Part shown: piece by piece, positions 1 to 10,800 of the stretch
Layout of the letters: every line of letters starts with the position of its first letter
Numbering within the stretch: position 1 is the stretch's first letter
From: Carex sylvatica
Lineage: Eukaryota > Streptophyta > Magnoliopsida > Poales > Cyperaceae
NCBI GenBank assembly: GCA_964058845.1
Contig: CAXKVR010000138.1
Coordinates: forward strand, 930,001-994,000
DNA length: 64,000 bases
Direction: 5' to 3'
Translations under genes and position numbers: made by a program
Notes under the pieces: model-generated
The model's database searches: none
What the model was told of the DNA's origin: nothing
Seen by the model: the letters and a program-made list of their open reading frames with translations, nothing else

Positions 1-2399
1 GCCTATATGAGTTCCTAGTTATGCCATTTGGGCTAACTAATGCCCCTGCTTCATTCCAAGCCCTTATGAATGCTGTTTTCAAACCTCATTTGAGAAAATT
101 TGTTTTAGTCATTTTTAATGATATTTTGGTGTATAGCAAAGATTTAGATTCTCATGTGAGGCATCTCAAAACTGTGCTAGAAATTTTGAGGGAAAATCAG
201 TTGTATGCGAAGCAATCTAAGTGCTCATTTGGGGTAGTTGAAATTAAGTATTTAGGTCATGTTATTTTCAAGGAAGGGGTAGTCACTGATTCAAAAAAAA
301 ATATAAGACATGCTCAATTGGCCAGTTCCAAAGAATGTAATTAAGGGGTTTTTTAGGTCTCACTGGGTATTATAGAAAATTCATAAAAGGATATAGCAGC
401 ATTTCTAGACCTTTGACTGACTTACTAAAGAAAAATTCTTTTGTTTGATCAATGACAGCTCAACAAGCTTTTGAATAATTGAAACATGCCATGGTGAAGG
501 CACCAGTACTTAAATTGCCTAATTTCAGCTTACCCTTTGTGATTGAGACAGATGCAAGCCAAACTAGCATTAGGGCAATGTAGAAAGCCTATTGCATTTT
601 TTAGCAAGAAGTTAGAGGTAAAGAATCAAGGGCTTTCCACCTATGAAAAAGAGTTGCTAGCTCTATACACTGTAGTAACCAAATGGAGATATTACCTCTT
701 GGGTGGTGAATTTGTTATTAAAACTAACGAAGTTAGTTTGAAATATTTGTTGGAGCAGAAGATCAATACACTTATGCAACACAAGGGATTGAGCAAACTT
801 TTGGGGTTGAATTACAAAATTGAATACAAGAAAGGGGTGAAAAATAAAGTAGCTGATGCCTTGTCTAGAAGAGATGAAAGCAGTAGTAAATTGATAGAGA
901 ATGAGGGAACTGTTTGTGCTGTGAGTGAGTTACAACCTCAATGGATGATGGAGGTGAAATCCAGTTATGAAGGGGATGAGTGGGTAGAGAATTTGAGAAA
1001 GAAGTTAGGGGCAAGTGAGAGTGGTGATCAGAATCACAAGTTGTCAGAATACCTGAGCATCATCAGGTATAAAGGGAGAATTTGTGTGGGCAAAATGAGA
1101 AACTAGAGGCAAAGAATTCTGGAAGAATTGCACAACTCCAGTCTAGGGGGTCACTCAGGCATCACTGCCACCTATCAGAGAGTTAAGCAGAATTTGTATT
1201 AGCCGAAGTTGAAGAAAGAGGTGCATCTGTTTGTTCAAAGCTATGAAAATTGTCAACTCAACAAATTTGAGCACACAGCCAGCCCTGGATTGCTTCAACC
1301 TCTACCCATACCAGAAGAAGCATGATCTAGTATAGGTATGGATTTTGTAACTGGACTACCAAAGTCAAAAGGGTATGAAGTGATTATGGTAGTACTGGAT
1401 AGATTGACCAAATATGCCCATTTTACCCTCTCACTCATCCTTACAGTGCTGCAACAGTAGCTCAGTCATGCATGGACAATGTTTATAAACTGCATGGCCT
1501 ACCCTTGAGTATAGTTTCAGACAGAGATTCTGTGTTTACCAGTAAATTCTGGCAAGAGTTAATGAAGAAATTGGAGGTCAAGCTCAATATGAGTACCTTT
1601 TACCACCCTCAATCAGATGGTCAAACATAAAAGGTCAACCAATGTTTAGAACAGTATTTGAGGAGAATGGTGTTTGAAAAACAAGGGTGTTGGATGAAAT
1701 ACCTGAGTTTAGCTGAATGGTGGTACAACTCTATATGGCATAGTGCCATTAAAACCACTCCCTTTGAAGCCTTGTATAGGCATGCACCTCCACAGTTGGC
1801 CCTGGCTAGTGCACCAAAAAACCAAGTGGAATATGTGAATCTCTTTATGAGAGATAGACAATCTGTCTTGATTCAATTGAAGAGTAATCTCAAAAAAGCT
1901 CAGGAAAGAATGAAGAAGAATTCTGACAAGAATAGAAGTGAAAGAAAGTTTGAAGTTGGTGATTGGGTGTATCTGAAACTACAACCATACAAGCAGATTT
2001 CAATAGCAGGAAAAAAAAATCAGAAGCTGAGTTCTAGATACTATGGGCCTTTTGAAGTAATCAATCGGATTGGAAATGTTGCTTACAAACTCAACCTGCC
2101 TCCTGATTCACTTATACATCTAGTTTTTCATGTGTCGCAGCTCAAGAAGAGATTGGGAGAGGCTCAAATTACTGCTCCAACACTGCCAGTAATAGGGCCG
2201 GAGTCTAATTTAGAATTGATTCCGCAGTTAGTTCTAGCAAGAAGAATGATTAAAAAATGGAACAAACCCTTAACCCAAGTTCTGGTGCAATGGAAAGGAC
2301 AATCAGAGGAGGATGCTACCTGGGAAGATTATGAGATGATGATGAACCAATTTCCTGAGTTCATTCGTGAGGACACGAATTTTGTTAAGGGGGATGGAG
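1..2399 (+). pseudogene. Decayed Ty3/gypsy (Reina-like chromovirus) pol, 3' part
   Basis: This is the end of a retrotransposon polyprotein, entering from the left edge. Order: reverse transcriptase (MPFGLTNAP at about 21-50), RNase H (543-890), integrase zinc finger and core (about 1120-1640), integrase C-terminus (1658-2150) and a chromodomain (VLVQWKGQSEEDATWED near 2279-2330). It is broken in several ways. The RT active site reads FNDI where the family has FDDI. The integrase finger has S-Y-E-N-C where the first Cys is expected. An in-frame TAA at about 1627-1629 follows HPQSDGQT, where the catalytic Glu belongs. Frame changes separate the pieces. The chromodomain and small 3' LTR suggest the Reina lineage (inference). 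It is not a working element. Confidence 0.93.
2387..2399 (+). other. Polypurine tract of the Reina-like element
   Basis: AAGGGGGATGGAG lies directly before the inferred 3' LTR. It would prime plus-strand DNA synthesis. One T interrupts the purine run. Confidence 0.7.
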
Positions 2400-2956
2400 T
2401 GCAACGAGGGCTAGTTGAATTGGGAAAATTGGGAATGACCGTTGCTCAATTTGAAGGAGAAGAAGAAGGGAAACGGCGTGAAGCATCAAACAGGAAGTTG
2501 GATGCTGAGACTGACAAAAGGGTCCAGTACAAACAAATAGTAATGATTTTGTGAGTCATATTAATTATGACAGGTGGGCCAGTAGCAAAAGTAATGGAGA
2601 GTCTTTTCTTTTAATAATTGGAGATCATGTGATTATTCTTTTCGCGTGATTCTGTTGAGTTAGTTAGTTGTTAGGCCTTGTCAGCACACACTAGCTGACA
2701 TGTCAGTCCGAGGATAATTAGGTCAATTTCCTTTACCAAATTAGATTCTCTTTTCTGTAAAAAGGATCGCATATATATAGGGATCTAAGGGATGGAACTA
2801 ATTTTATGCTTTTGATATTATGAAAAATGATTTCTCGTTTGGAGATTTCAAATAGTTATTTTTCATTATCTTACCTTTCTCTTAAATTGCTTGATTCTGT
2901 GATTGGAAATCGTCTTAAAATGATTTCACCTGCATTTGAGTATCTAGCTCGTTGCA
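2400..2956 (+). repeat. 3' LTR of the Reina-like element
   Basis: The 557-bp unit starts TGCAACGAG and ends CTCGTTGCA, a perfect 9-bp terminal inverted repeat with TG...CA ends, directly after the polypurine tract. A TATA-like ATATATATAGGG lies near 2770. The pol frame reads into the LTR and stops at 2554, as is common in this lineage. The expected target duplication on this side is TGTGA (2957-2961). The 5' copy is outside the window. Confidence 0.75.
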
Positions 2957-3812
2957 TGTGACCACGATTGTCAGTCTTTCTCCAGCCGATCGCCACTTTA
3001 ATTTAGAGGTACGTTGAAAGATCCAGTCTTCTTCTTTCTCTCCTTCAAGTTGATGTATAATTTGGTTAGTTACTGGAATTCTCATCTTAACATAGGGTTT
3101 AAAAAATATATACCTAGACTATTTCTGTGTAGAGCATCTACGTACTTCTTTTAGGACCTTGATCTGCAAAAGGTACCTTATTAGCATCTAAAATTTGCAC
3201 AATTTTAATATATTGCAAAATGATTCCCCTTTTACCTTCTTTCCATTATTTATTTCTACTATATTTTCAAGGAATAAGTTTGTAAAAGTTGCTTATTTGA
3301 ATTAATAATTTTATTTGTTTTCTTAGCTTTAAGTTATGTGTGTTTTTCTTTTCTTACTGTGCTTTAATTAAGTATTGAACTATATTCGGTATTTTTTTTT
3401 TTTCTAAAGTAGTTTTCTTGTTATTTTTGTAAATATCTTAAACAGAGTTGAAAAAAGTCCCAGTAAGCTGAGAAACCAACATAGAGCTAGAGACCTAGAG
3501 CGAGCGAACGAGCAACCTAGACAGAGCAACAATGTGAGTTCTTTTTTTTTATTCTTAATTAGAGTGATTTCTGAACTGAATGCTGCTGGCCTGCTGCAGA
3601 TTTCTAAACTGGATTCTTAATTTGAGTTATATTTAATCCTTTCCTGCAGATTTGCGCCCTTCTCAGCTGCGTAGAGTTGGATCTGTTTTATCTTGGAGAT
3701 TCTTAATTAGTTTAGGTATGTTCCTTATAATTAATTTTAGTAATTTACTTAGACATTCTTTCTATTTTATCTTTTATATACATTTCTGTTATACATAACT
3801 TGTCTATTTACC
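2957..3812. other. Intergenic AT-rich DNA
   Basis: No gene is recognisable. The 3' half may be the untranslated leader or intron of the hAT transposase that follows, but no terminal inverted repeat of that older element could be identified. Confidence 0.4.
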
Positions 3813-3925
3813 TAATTATACTTGCTAATTTGCATCTTTTAATTATACTTGCTAATTTGCATCTTTTAATTATACTTGCTAATTTACACATTTTATATTT
3901 TGATCATACTTGCTGATTTGCATCT
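3813..3925. repeat. Short tandem repeat, about 26-bp unit
   Basis: Three close copies and one diverged copy of a unit reading AATTATACTTGCTAATTTGC plus an ATCTTTT-like end. It lies just upstream of the hAT transposase remnant. Confidence 0.85.
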
Positions 3926-3952
3926 TTGTTTATTTGCTTATTTTTTTTATAG

Positions 3953-4968
3953 AATGTCGTGGGTTTAATCTTCTCATACTCCCACTAATGAGGTAGAAGA
4001 AGGTTAGACTAGAGATACCAACGGCAGTGAAAAAATTCTCATAGATGTTGATGAGACTGCGGTGGTTGACCCAACTGAAGAAAAGGTTAAGGGAAAAAGT
4101 TCGAAAGCCAGATGCAAAAGAAAGTCGGAAGTGTGGGAGTTCTTTAAAACGTTTGATGTGGATGTGAAAGGGCCCAAAGGGACAACAGTGAAGATACAAA
4201 AGGCAGTGTACCCAATGCAAAAAAAGGTACAATGTGAACCTAAGTGGTAGTACTTCTCACCTCTTAAAGCATGTTTTGAAATTAAACGAATCAAAGGAAT
4301 ATCACTATCGGGTACGTTAAAATTCCCAAATAGTAACCAAGTTGGGTATGATGTAGTGAGAGGGAGCGGGGGTTATGATCACATGAAATGTCAGGAGATT
4401 ATTGCAAAGATGATCATGGTTCATGAATTGCCGTTCTCGTTTATTGAATGCCATTGGTTTAATGTTCTAATGAAGTACAACAATTCCTTGTATCAAAAAG
4501 TGACTAGAAACGCCATAAAAATGATTGCATAAAGTTTTTTGAATCTGAAAAAGAGAAGATTAAAAATATTTTCAAGCATGCTAAAATGATATCACTCACT
4601 TATTATTGTTGGACTTCAAATCAAACCATTGGTTACATAGTTATAACCGCTCATTACATAATTTCAGATTGGAAGTTACAAAAAAAATCATTAATTTTAT
4701 TGAGCTTGCACCACCTCACACTGGTAAGGCAATCTCAGATGCCATATTGGAGTCTCTTACAAAATGGGGTATCTTAACCAAAATTGGAACAATTACCCCT
4801 AGACAATGCAGCCAATAATGATAAGATTGATACCATTTTGAAGTCCAACTTTGAGGTAACATGTATGTTGCATTTTAATGGTTGTTTCTTTCACGTGAGA
4901 TATTGTGCTCATATATTGAACTTGATAGTGCAAGTTGGACTTGACCGAAATAATAATTGCATTGTCAA
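3953..4968 (+). pseudogene. hAT transposase remnant, N-terminal part
   Basis: Conceptual translation in shifting frames shows a BED zinc finger near 4110-4275 (KRKSEVWEFF, then C-T-Q-C, then H-L-L-K-H), followed by hAT transposase core motifs. These include AKMIMVHELPFSFIE (about 4410), LDFKSNHWLHSY (about 4610), LDNAANNDKID (about 4800) and FFHVRYCAHILNLIVQVGLD (about 4885-4945). This is the order in Ac-like and RICESLEEPER-like transposases, which cut and paste DNA in the nucleus. Several frameshifts and stops break it. The reading is cut at 4968 by a younger hAT insertion and resumes at 7043. Confidence 0.85.
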
Positions 4969-5938
4969 TAGGCCTGCTAATGGGCCGGATCCAACCCAAA
5001 ACCCGGTCCGGCTCAATCGATATTCATTAAAGGTCCAACTCGGACTCGGATCAAATATGAAGAAACTAGTCCGGCTCGACTCGGCCCGAACTCGGCTCGA
5101 CCTGAAATGAGCTCGGCCCGAAACTCAGCTGAAATGCAGAACTCGGATTTGGATCAAAAGCTGAAGTCCCTGAACAATGATTCGAATGATACAATTATTT
5201 GTGTGAGAAAATTACACAACTGGCCAAGCGCTTAAAAAATGATTTACTGAACAATGATTCGAATTTTTTTATGGGATCAGAATTTCATTACATGCCACAT
5301 AATTTTCTATATCATTTATAAATAATTTATATAAATAAAAAATAATGCTCCATGAAGTCAATAAAATTTGCCAACTATTTCATTCTTTTTCCTACCATCA
5401 CATTCAATTTTCTTATCAAATTGATTTGTTACATCCCAAAATAAACATATCATCATTTTGTTTTTAAAAGTTTCAAACATAAACCCAAGATATTACGAAC
5501 AGGTCCAATTTGAACTCGGGTCAAATATTACAGAATTAACATATATCACCTTCTCTAACCTAAGATGATTCAAAACAACAAATGACAACAAAATATTCAA
5601 AATCCTAAGCCAAAACAGAACATGAACTTTTGCAAGTCAATCTACAAAAGCGTAAAAAAATAAAGCTGCTAAAACCGTCATCTTTTTCAATTGCTAGGTG
5701 ATTTTCTTTTTCCAAATCTTATAAAAATTGTAAGATCTCTATAAGACCCATAGGAATGCATGCTATCACTATGGCACCATGTGAGGAAAATTAAAACAAA
5801 GATCAAAACAATGATGAACAAAGAATTGTAGCACAAATGCCAAGTGCTAGCTTAACATAAGAATTCTAATGCATGATGTGTTGAGGAGACGTTAAATACA
5901 ATAAGGTGAAGGTTCATAGTACAATCAGGGAAGAAGTT

Positions 5939-6079
5939 TGGCTATCCTTTTTTTTATGCACAGCATGGAACATATGGAAGCAAAGAAATGCACGAGTTTT
6001 TAGAGGGACCTCACTTCCACCTGAGATACTGGTAGGAAGAGTGCAGCAGGAGTGTGAATTGTGGTTCAAGTTTTGCTAA
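5939..6079 (+). pseudogene. LINE ORF2 C-terminal fragment inside the hAT element
   Basis: An open stretch of 46 codons plus TAA contains LCTAWNIWKQRNARVFRG. This resembles the AWxIWKxRNxRxF motif near the C-terminus of plant LINE ORF2, after the RT zinc-binding domain. Only the tail is present. It was either captured by the hAT element or inserted into it as a 5'-truncated LINE copy. Confidence 0.7.
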
Positions 6080-6430
6080 ATGGAGATGTCAGTAAGCAGA
6101 GAAAATTACAAAGAGGCTATTCTTGTAATTTATGGAGTTAATTAGAATTGTAGTTTTGAACTTGCAATGTACTCTAATGACTTCACATTGTATAGAGTTC
6201 AAGATTAAACAATGATGAACAAAGTCTTGACTGACAAAGTACTGACAAAGTACTTAATATTCAAATGTTCAAATTCCAAAATAGTTCAAATGATTATATC
6301 AAATCTGCCCAGCTATTAGTAACAAAGATGAAACTTATAAGAATTAATACAATGTACTGGTAATCCATACTACACTCATAGAAGACTTGTTACTGTAATT
6401 AAAGTTTCAATTTTCAAACATATACAATTA

Positions 6431-6602
6431 CCAGTATAAGAAAAAATTGAAATAAATCACGAATATAGGCCACTGTGCTTAATGGGTTGCATTCAAATCA
6501 AGCAGGAATACTAATTAGAGAGAGAGATACCAGTATAAGAAAAAAATGAAATAAATCACGAATATAGGCCACTGTGCTTAATGGGTTGCATTCAAATCAA
6601 GT
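6431..6602. repeat. 73-bp direct duplication (99-bp period)
   Basis: The block beginning CCAGTATAAGAAAAAA and ending ATTCAAATCAAG occurs at 6431-6503 and 6530-6602 with only a few differences. A GA-rich spacer lies between. It is internal to the hAT element. Confidence 0.9.
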
Positions 6603-7042
6603 AGAAAAAACTAAAATAAGAAAATCGAGCGCAATTTAGTGAGATACCAGTTGGAGAGAGAGAGAGCGAGGCCTGTGCGCGAGAGGGAGACGATGAGGAG
6701 GCCAGAAACTTGGGAACGAAGAGGAGGGAGACAGTGCGTGCGACGCCGCAACAGGGAGAAGATGTGGCGAGATCGGCGAGCTCGACAGGGAGAAGAACGC
6801 AGTGGTTAGGGAGGAGCTCGACAGAGAGACTCAATGGGCGAGCTCAACAGAGAAGAGAAGGAAGACTCAATGGGCGGCCCGGCTCGAATCAGATCGACTC
6901 GGTTAGGGAAACGCTCTCTAATTCTGAGTTCGAGCTGAGTTTGGACTCAACTCGAATTGAGCTCAGCTCAATTCGGCTCATTCATGAGCCTAGTTCAAAG
7001 CCCATGAGCCGGTCCGAATCGTTTAGCAGGCCTAATTGTCAA

Positions 7043-7110
7043 AATTAAAAAAGTGTTAAGAATCATAGAAAATTTTTGGCTAGATTGTTCAAATTTGGAG
7101 AAATGGTTTA
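7043..7110 (+). pseudogene. hAT transposase remnant continuing after the nested insertion
   Basis: Directly after the right ATTGTCAA the coding-like sequence resumes (KIKKVLRIIENFWL). It can be joined to the part ending at 4968 by removing the insertion and one duplication copy. It fades at about 7110, where an inverted repeat begins. Confidence 0.6.
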
Positions 7111-7210
7111 AATTATCTTTTTACTATGCGATCCCTCGACTGGAGCCCCATGTTTTCCGGATGACAAAACGTTACAAAGTGAAAGAGATCGCATAATAAA
7201 AAGATAATTT
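7110..7210. repeat. Inverted repeat with 24-bp arms
   Basis: The left arm (7110-7133, AAATTATCTTTTTACTATGC then GATC) pairs with the right arm (7187-7210) with one mismatch across a loop of about 53 bases. It could be a small fold-back element or a remnant of one. No target duplication was recognised. Confidence 0.7.
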
Positions 7211-7810
7211 CTTACTAGAGTAGTAAATTTTATCAGTCGAGGCATAAATTAGTAAATAAAGATTTCCAAATAAGAGATCGTTGGGGTCAAATATTTTCTA
7301 AATTAAAAATGTTTGACATGTTGTGGTGAATGGTGATAAGCAATACGTCGTGTTGTAATAACACCCGTACTCGAATAAAACGGTTCACATCAAATAAATC
7401 GGAACATGTCCATTGACAAAATGATATCATCATTCCAAACAGTCTTTTTCTCTCTTGCAACCGAGTTTTGACTGATCAAAGCTGAAAAAGGAAACAACGA
7501 AGACTCGAAGAGAGAACAAATCAAATCGGAAGAACCAGAGTTTTATCATAACGACTTCTTCTCCTCTCAAACAAAATAATTCACGTCTGAGCTTTCTTCA
7601 GCGATCGGACATTCGGACGAGGAGAGCGAAGGCGACACGAATTGAAGGGTCGAAGTTTGCGTAGAGAAATCTCACAAAAATAGGAGAAGTTTGGTGAGAA
7701 TCGAGTCGCCTGAGGTTCAGCTTTGTAAATAATGTTTTGTGCGAATTCTAGTGTAATATATGAGTTCTCATTTGTAGATTTTGATCTTTCAGCTAAAGTC
7801 GATTAATTCC
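7211..7810 (+). promoter_or_regulatory. Presumed promoter and 5' leader of ferrochelatase
   Basis: No other gene lies between the hAT remnant and the ferrochelatase start. The last 250 bases are GA-rich and leader-like. I see no convincing TATA box and cannot place the transcription start. Confidence 0.4.
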
Positions 7811-10800
7811 ATGGAGTATATGCAAACTAAGGTTCTCTCTAATAAAGTAACTAACTTATGCCAAGGCAATAAAATTACAAAAATGTAAGTTTTTTTTTTT
7901 TTTTTTTTCATTTTTAACTCTGGAGCGCTTCATTTTTATTATAGATGACTTCAGATCTGCTTAATATCAATTTGTATTATCTCTTTTGTTTATTGTTTTT
8001 TTATTTTTCAGTCCAAACCATAGAATAAAGACTTTTGCCTTCCCTGTGAAAGATAGTTCAATCAAATTGATTTTGCACCAAAATGACTTGTCTGCCCCTC
8101 AAAATTTGATTTATCGACCACAAAGGAAGTATGATATTGCTACAAGTGCTCTTTCATCCGCTGAACCATGTGTAATTGACAAATTCGACCCTGATGAAGT
8201 ACATTCGATTACCAAACAAGAAAGAATTGGGGTTTTATTGTTGAATCTCGGCGGACCCGAAACCCTAAATGATGTTCAACCTTTTTTATACAACCTATTT
8301 GCAGATCCGGTACGTTGATTTTCTTCTCATTTCTTGTGCTTTTCAATAATAAATGCTATTGCTATTTGGATAGAAAGTGGGATTTAGTGCATAAGTTTTG
8401 AATTAGGTAATTTCTAAATTTCTATGGAATTAGGTAACTTTCTAAATTGTGAACACTTATGAGAGAGAGAGAGACTTTGGTAGTAGCTATATATTATGTA
8501 ATCTTAGTGCATGCAGCCATGTTGATTGTCTAATCCATGAAGTACTAATACAATATTGGTTACTTGTTAAGGCGGCTTATATGCATGGCCCTTAGTATTA
8601 CCTTTTCAATTTATATGTACAGGATATTATAAGGCTACCGAGATTATTCAAATTTCTTCAGAAACCATTGGCACAGTTAATATCTGTACTAAGAGCTCCA
8701 AAGAGTAAAGAAGCGTATGCTTCTATTGGTGGTGGGTCCCCCTTGCTCAGAATTACAAATGAACAGGTATATTAATAATATGAACTTAATGTAAGTATTT
8801 TTTTTGAAAGTGGGTCCCCCTTTTATAACTTAATGTAAGTTTTAAAAGGGTTCATATTCTACTAATAATATTAACTAGTGTGATCCTTCCTTTTTGTCTA
8901 ACTTCTTTGTGAAGTTTATCTATATAATTCTAAATTAAATCATGTATATTTTCAGGCTGAGGCTATGAAGGAAGCCCTTGAAGAGAAGAAATTGCATGCA
9001 AAGATATATGTTGGAATGCGATATTGGCATCCCTTCACCGAGGAGGCGATTAATCAGGTTTCACAAACTAATTTTTCTTCATTTCTTCTATTAATTAAAA
9101 TATTATTGTGCTAAAACACGGGAATTTTTTTTTTCCTTCTTTTTGAGTTTTTTTATTTTTTATTTAGTTGCACTTGTATACGAGATGAAAACATATTTTT
9201 AATGTGGTGGCAGATTAAAAAGGATCATATTTCAAAGCTTGTTGTACTCCCGCTTTATCCCCAATTCTCCATTTCCACGAGTGGGTCAAGCATTAGTGTC
9301 CTCAATAACATTTTCAGGTACTTTCTTTTAAGTTATTGCATTAATTAACTAATTAATTTATGTAAAAATATCATCTTAAACATTTCCCTACAAATCTCCA
9401 TATATGTACTTCAGCAAATACTCTATATATGAGGCGCACATGTGCAAATATTCACTTATTTTTTTATCTCCAGAGAATTTAGCAAAAGGAAAAATGGTCA
9501 GATTCTTCATGAAATTGAAATTTTGTTATATCTGAGAAGCATATATGCACTTATTTCTGAGGGGGGCATATAGATGTACTTGAGCAAATACTCTGTATCT
9601 GAGGGGCATATATGCAAATATTCACTTATTTTTTATCTCCACAAAATTTAGCAACATGAATTATGGTAAGATTCTTCATAGAATTGAAGTATCATTATAT
9701 TTACAGGGAAGATGGATATTTTGAAGGGTTGCCGATTTCTATTATTGAATCATGGTATCAGCGAGACGGTTATATTAAATCTATGGCTGACCTTATACAA
9801 AAGGAGTTACTGAGCTTTTTGAATTCTGAGGAGGTAATTGATTTTTAATTATTCTCTATACTCCAGGGCAGCTAGGAAATGAGTGAGTTTATGGTACTTT
9901 GCAAAGCGCACACCAATCCGTACTATGTTTTCATATTTTTGGTTTCAAAGTTCAACCAGTCGATCCAAATCTTTCATTGTGATCATCATATGAAAATGAC
10001 TTGGAGATCAAATTTTACATTTTTTGGATTTTTTTTTAATATTTTTTAAAATAAGTAGAAAGCTACCTAATTTAGAAATTCTGGATCATCCAAAATTAGT
10101 GATTTTCAACCTACCTAAAAAATAGTAAAAACATTCTAAAAAGAAAGTAAAATCTGGTCTCCAACTACATTTCCTTACAGAGATCATGTTGAGCGGTTTA
10201 GATCGACTGTATGAACTATGGAAACAGAGATGTGAATCCAAAGTACGGGCCAATCCACGCTTTGCAAGGTACCATAGCCTCACTCTTAGGAAATTGATAT
10301 GATCAGGTGGTTGTTCATTCTGGATGGTCAATCAGTCTCTGATTTGCCAACTTGTTTTGCATCACTTTAACCTAATTACTCAACAGTGTGCTATGAACCA
10401 TTTTTTTGGCTCGACTTGCATCTTCTTCAAAGCCTTTATTCCCAAATAAGTTGGGGTAGGCTAGAAATGAAACCCAACCGGAATCAACAACACCGTGACT
10501 TCCCAGGAGGTCACCCATCCTAGTACTACTCCCGCCCAATTCGTGAGGGTTCATTTCCATAAGAGGCGGTTTTTTTACCGCTGGCTCTCCAAGCCTATCA
10601 CGAAGCCTCCTCCTTTTTCCTAGCTTGGGATAGGCTGTTTCTGCACAGGCGAAGTTGCATGCCATATTAAATTTCTAATTCAAATTTAATTTACCTAAAT
10701 TGCTCAATTTACCAATTAATTCTTGAGTTCAGAATTGTCAAGGGTCTTGGCATTGTGCAATCCAGTACTGCAAATCCAGAATCAATCTATTGATATTTAA

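Larger units (their letters stand above)
4969..7034. mobile_element. Non-autonomous hAT element, 2066 bp, nested in an older hAT transposase
   Basis: Both ends carry the perfect 12-bp terminal inverted repeat TAGGCCTGCTAA/TTAGCAGGCCTA. They are flanked by the perfect 8-bp direct repeat ATTGTCAA (4961-4968 and 7035-7042), the hAT target-site size. Inside each end is a GC-rich block of repeated words such as CCGGCTC, GACTCGG and GAGCTCAGCTC, likely subterminal transposase-binding repeats (inference). No transposase is encoded. The middle holds a LINE fragment and a 73-bp duplication. Short open frames at 6592-7048 follow the GC-rich repeats and are not genes. Confidence 0.93.

Noticed and set aside
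7986..8011. Ferrochelatase start inside exon 2's upstream open region
   Set aside because: These bases are the polypyrimidine tract and AG acceptor of intron 1; the ATG at 7811 joins in frame.
10486..10538. 5S rRNA gene
   Set aside because: The 5' half and most of the internal promoter are missing; only the 3' half matches.
10372..10665. 97-codon minus-strand open frame
   Set aside because: It is the SINE-like 5S-related repeat read in one frame and sits within a ferrochelatase intron.
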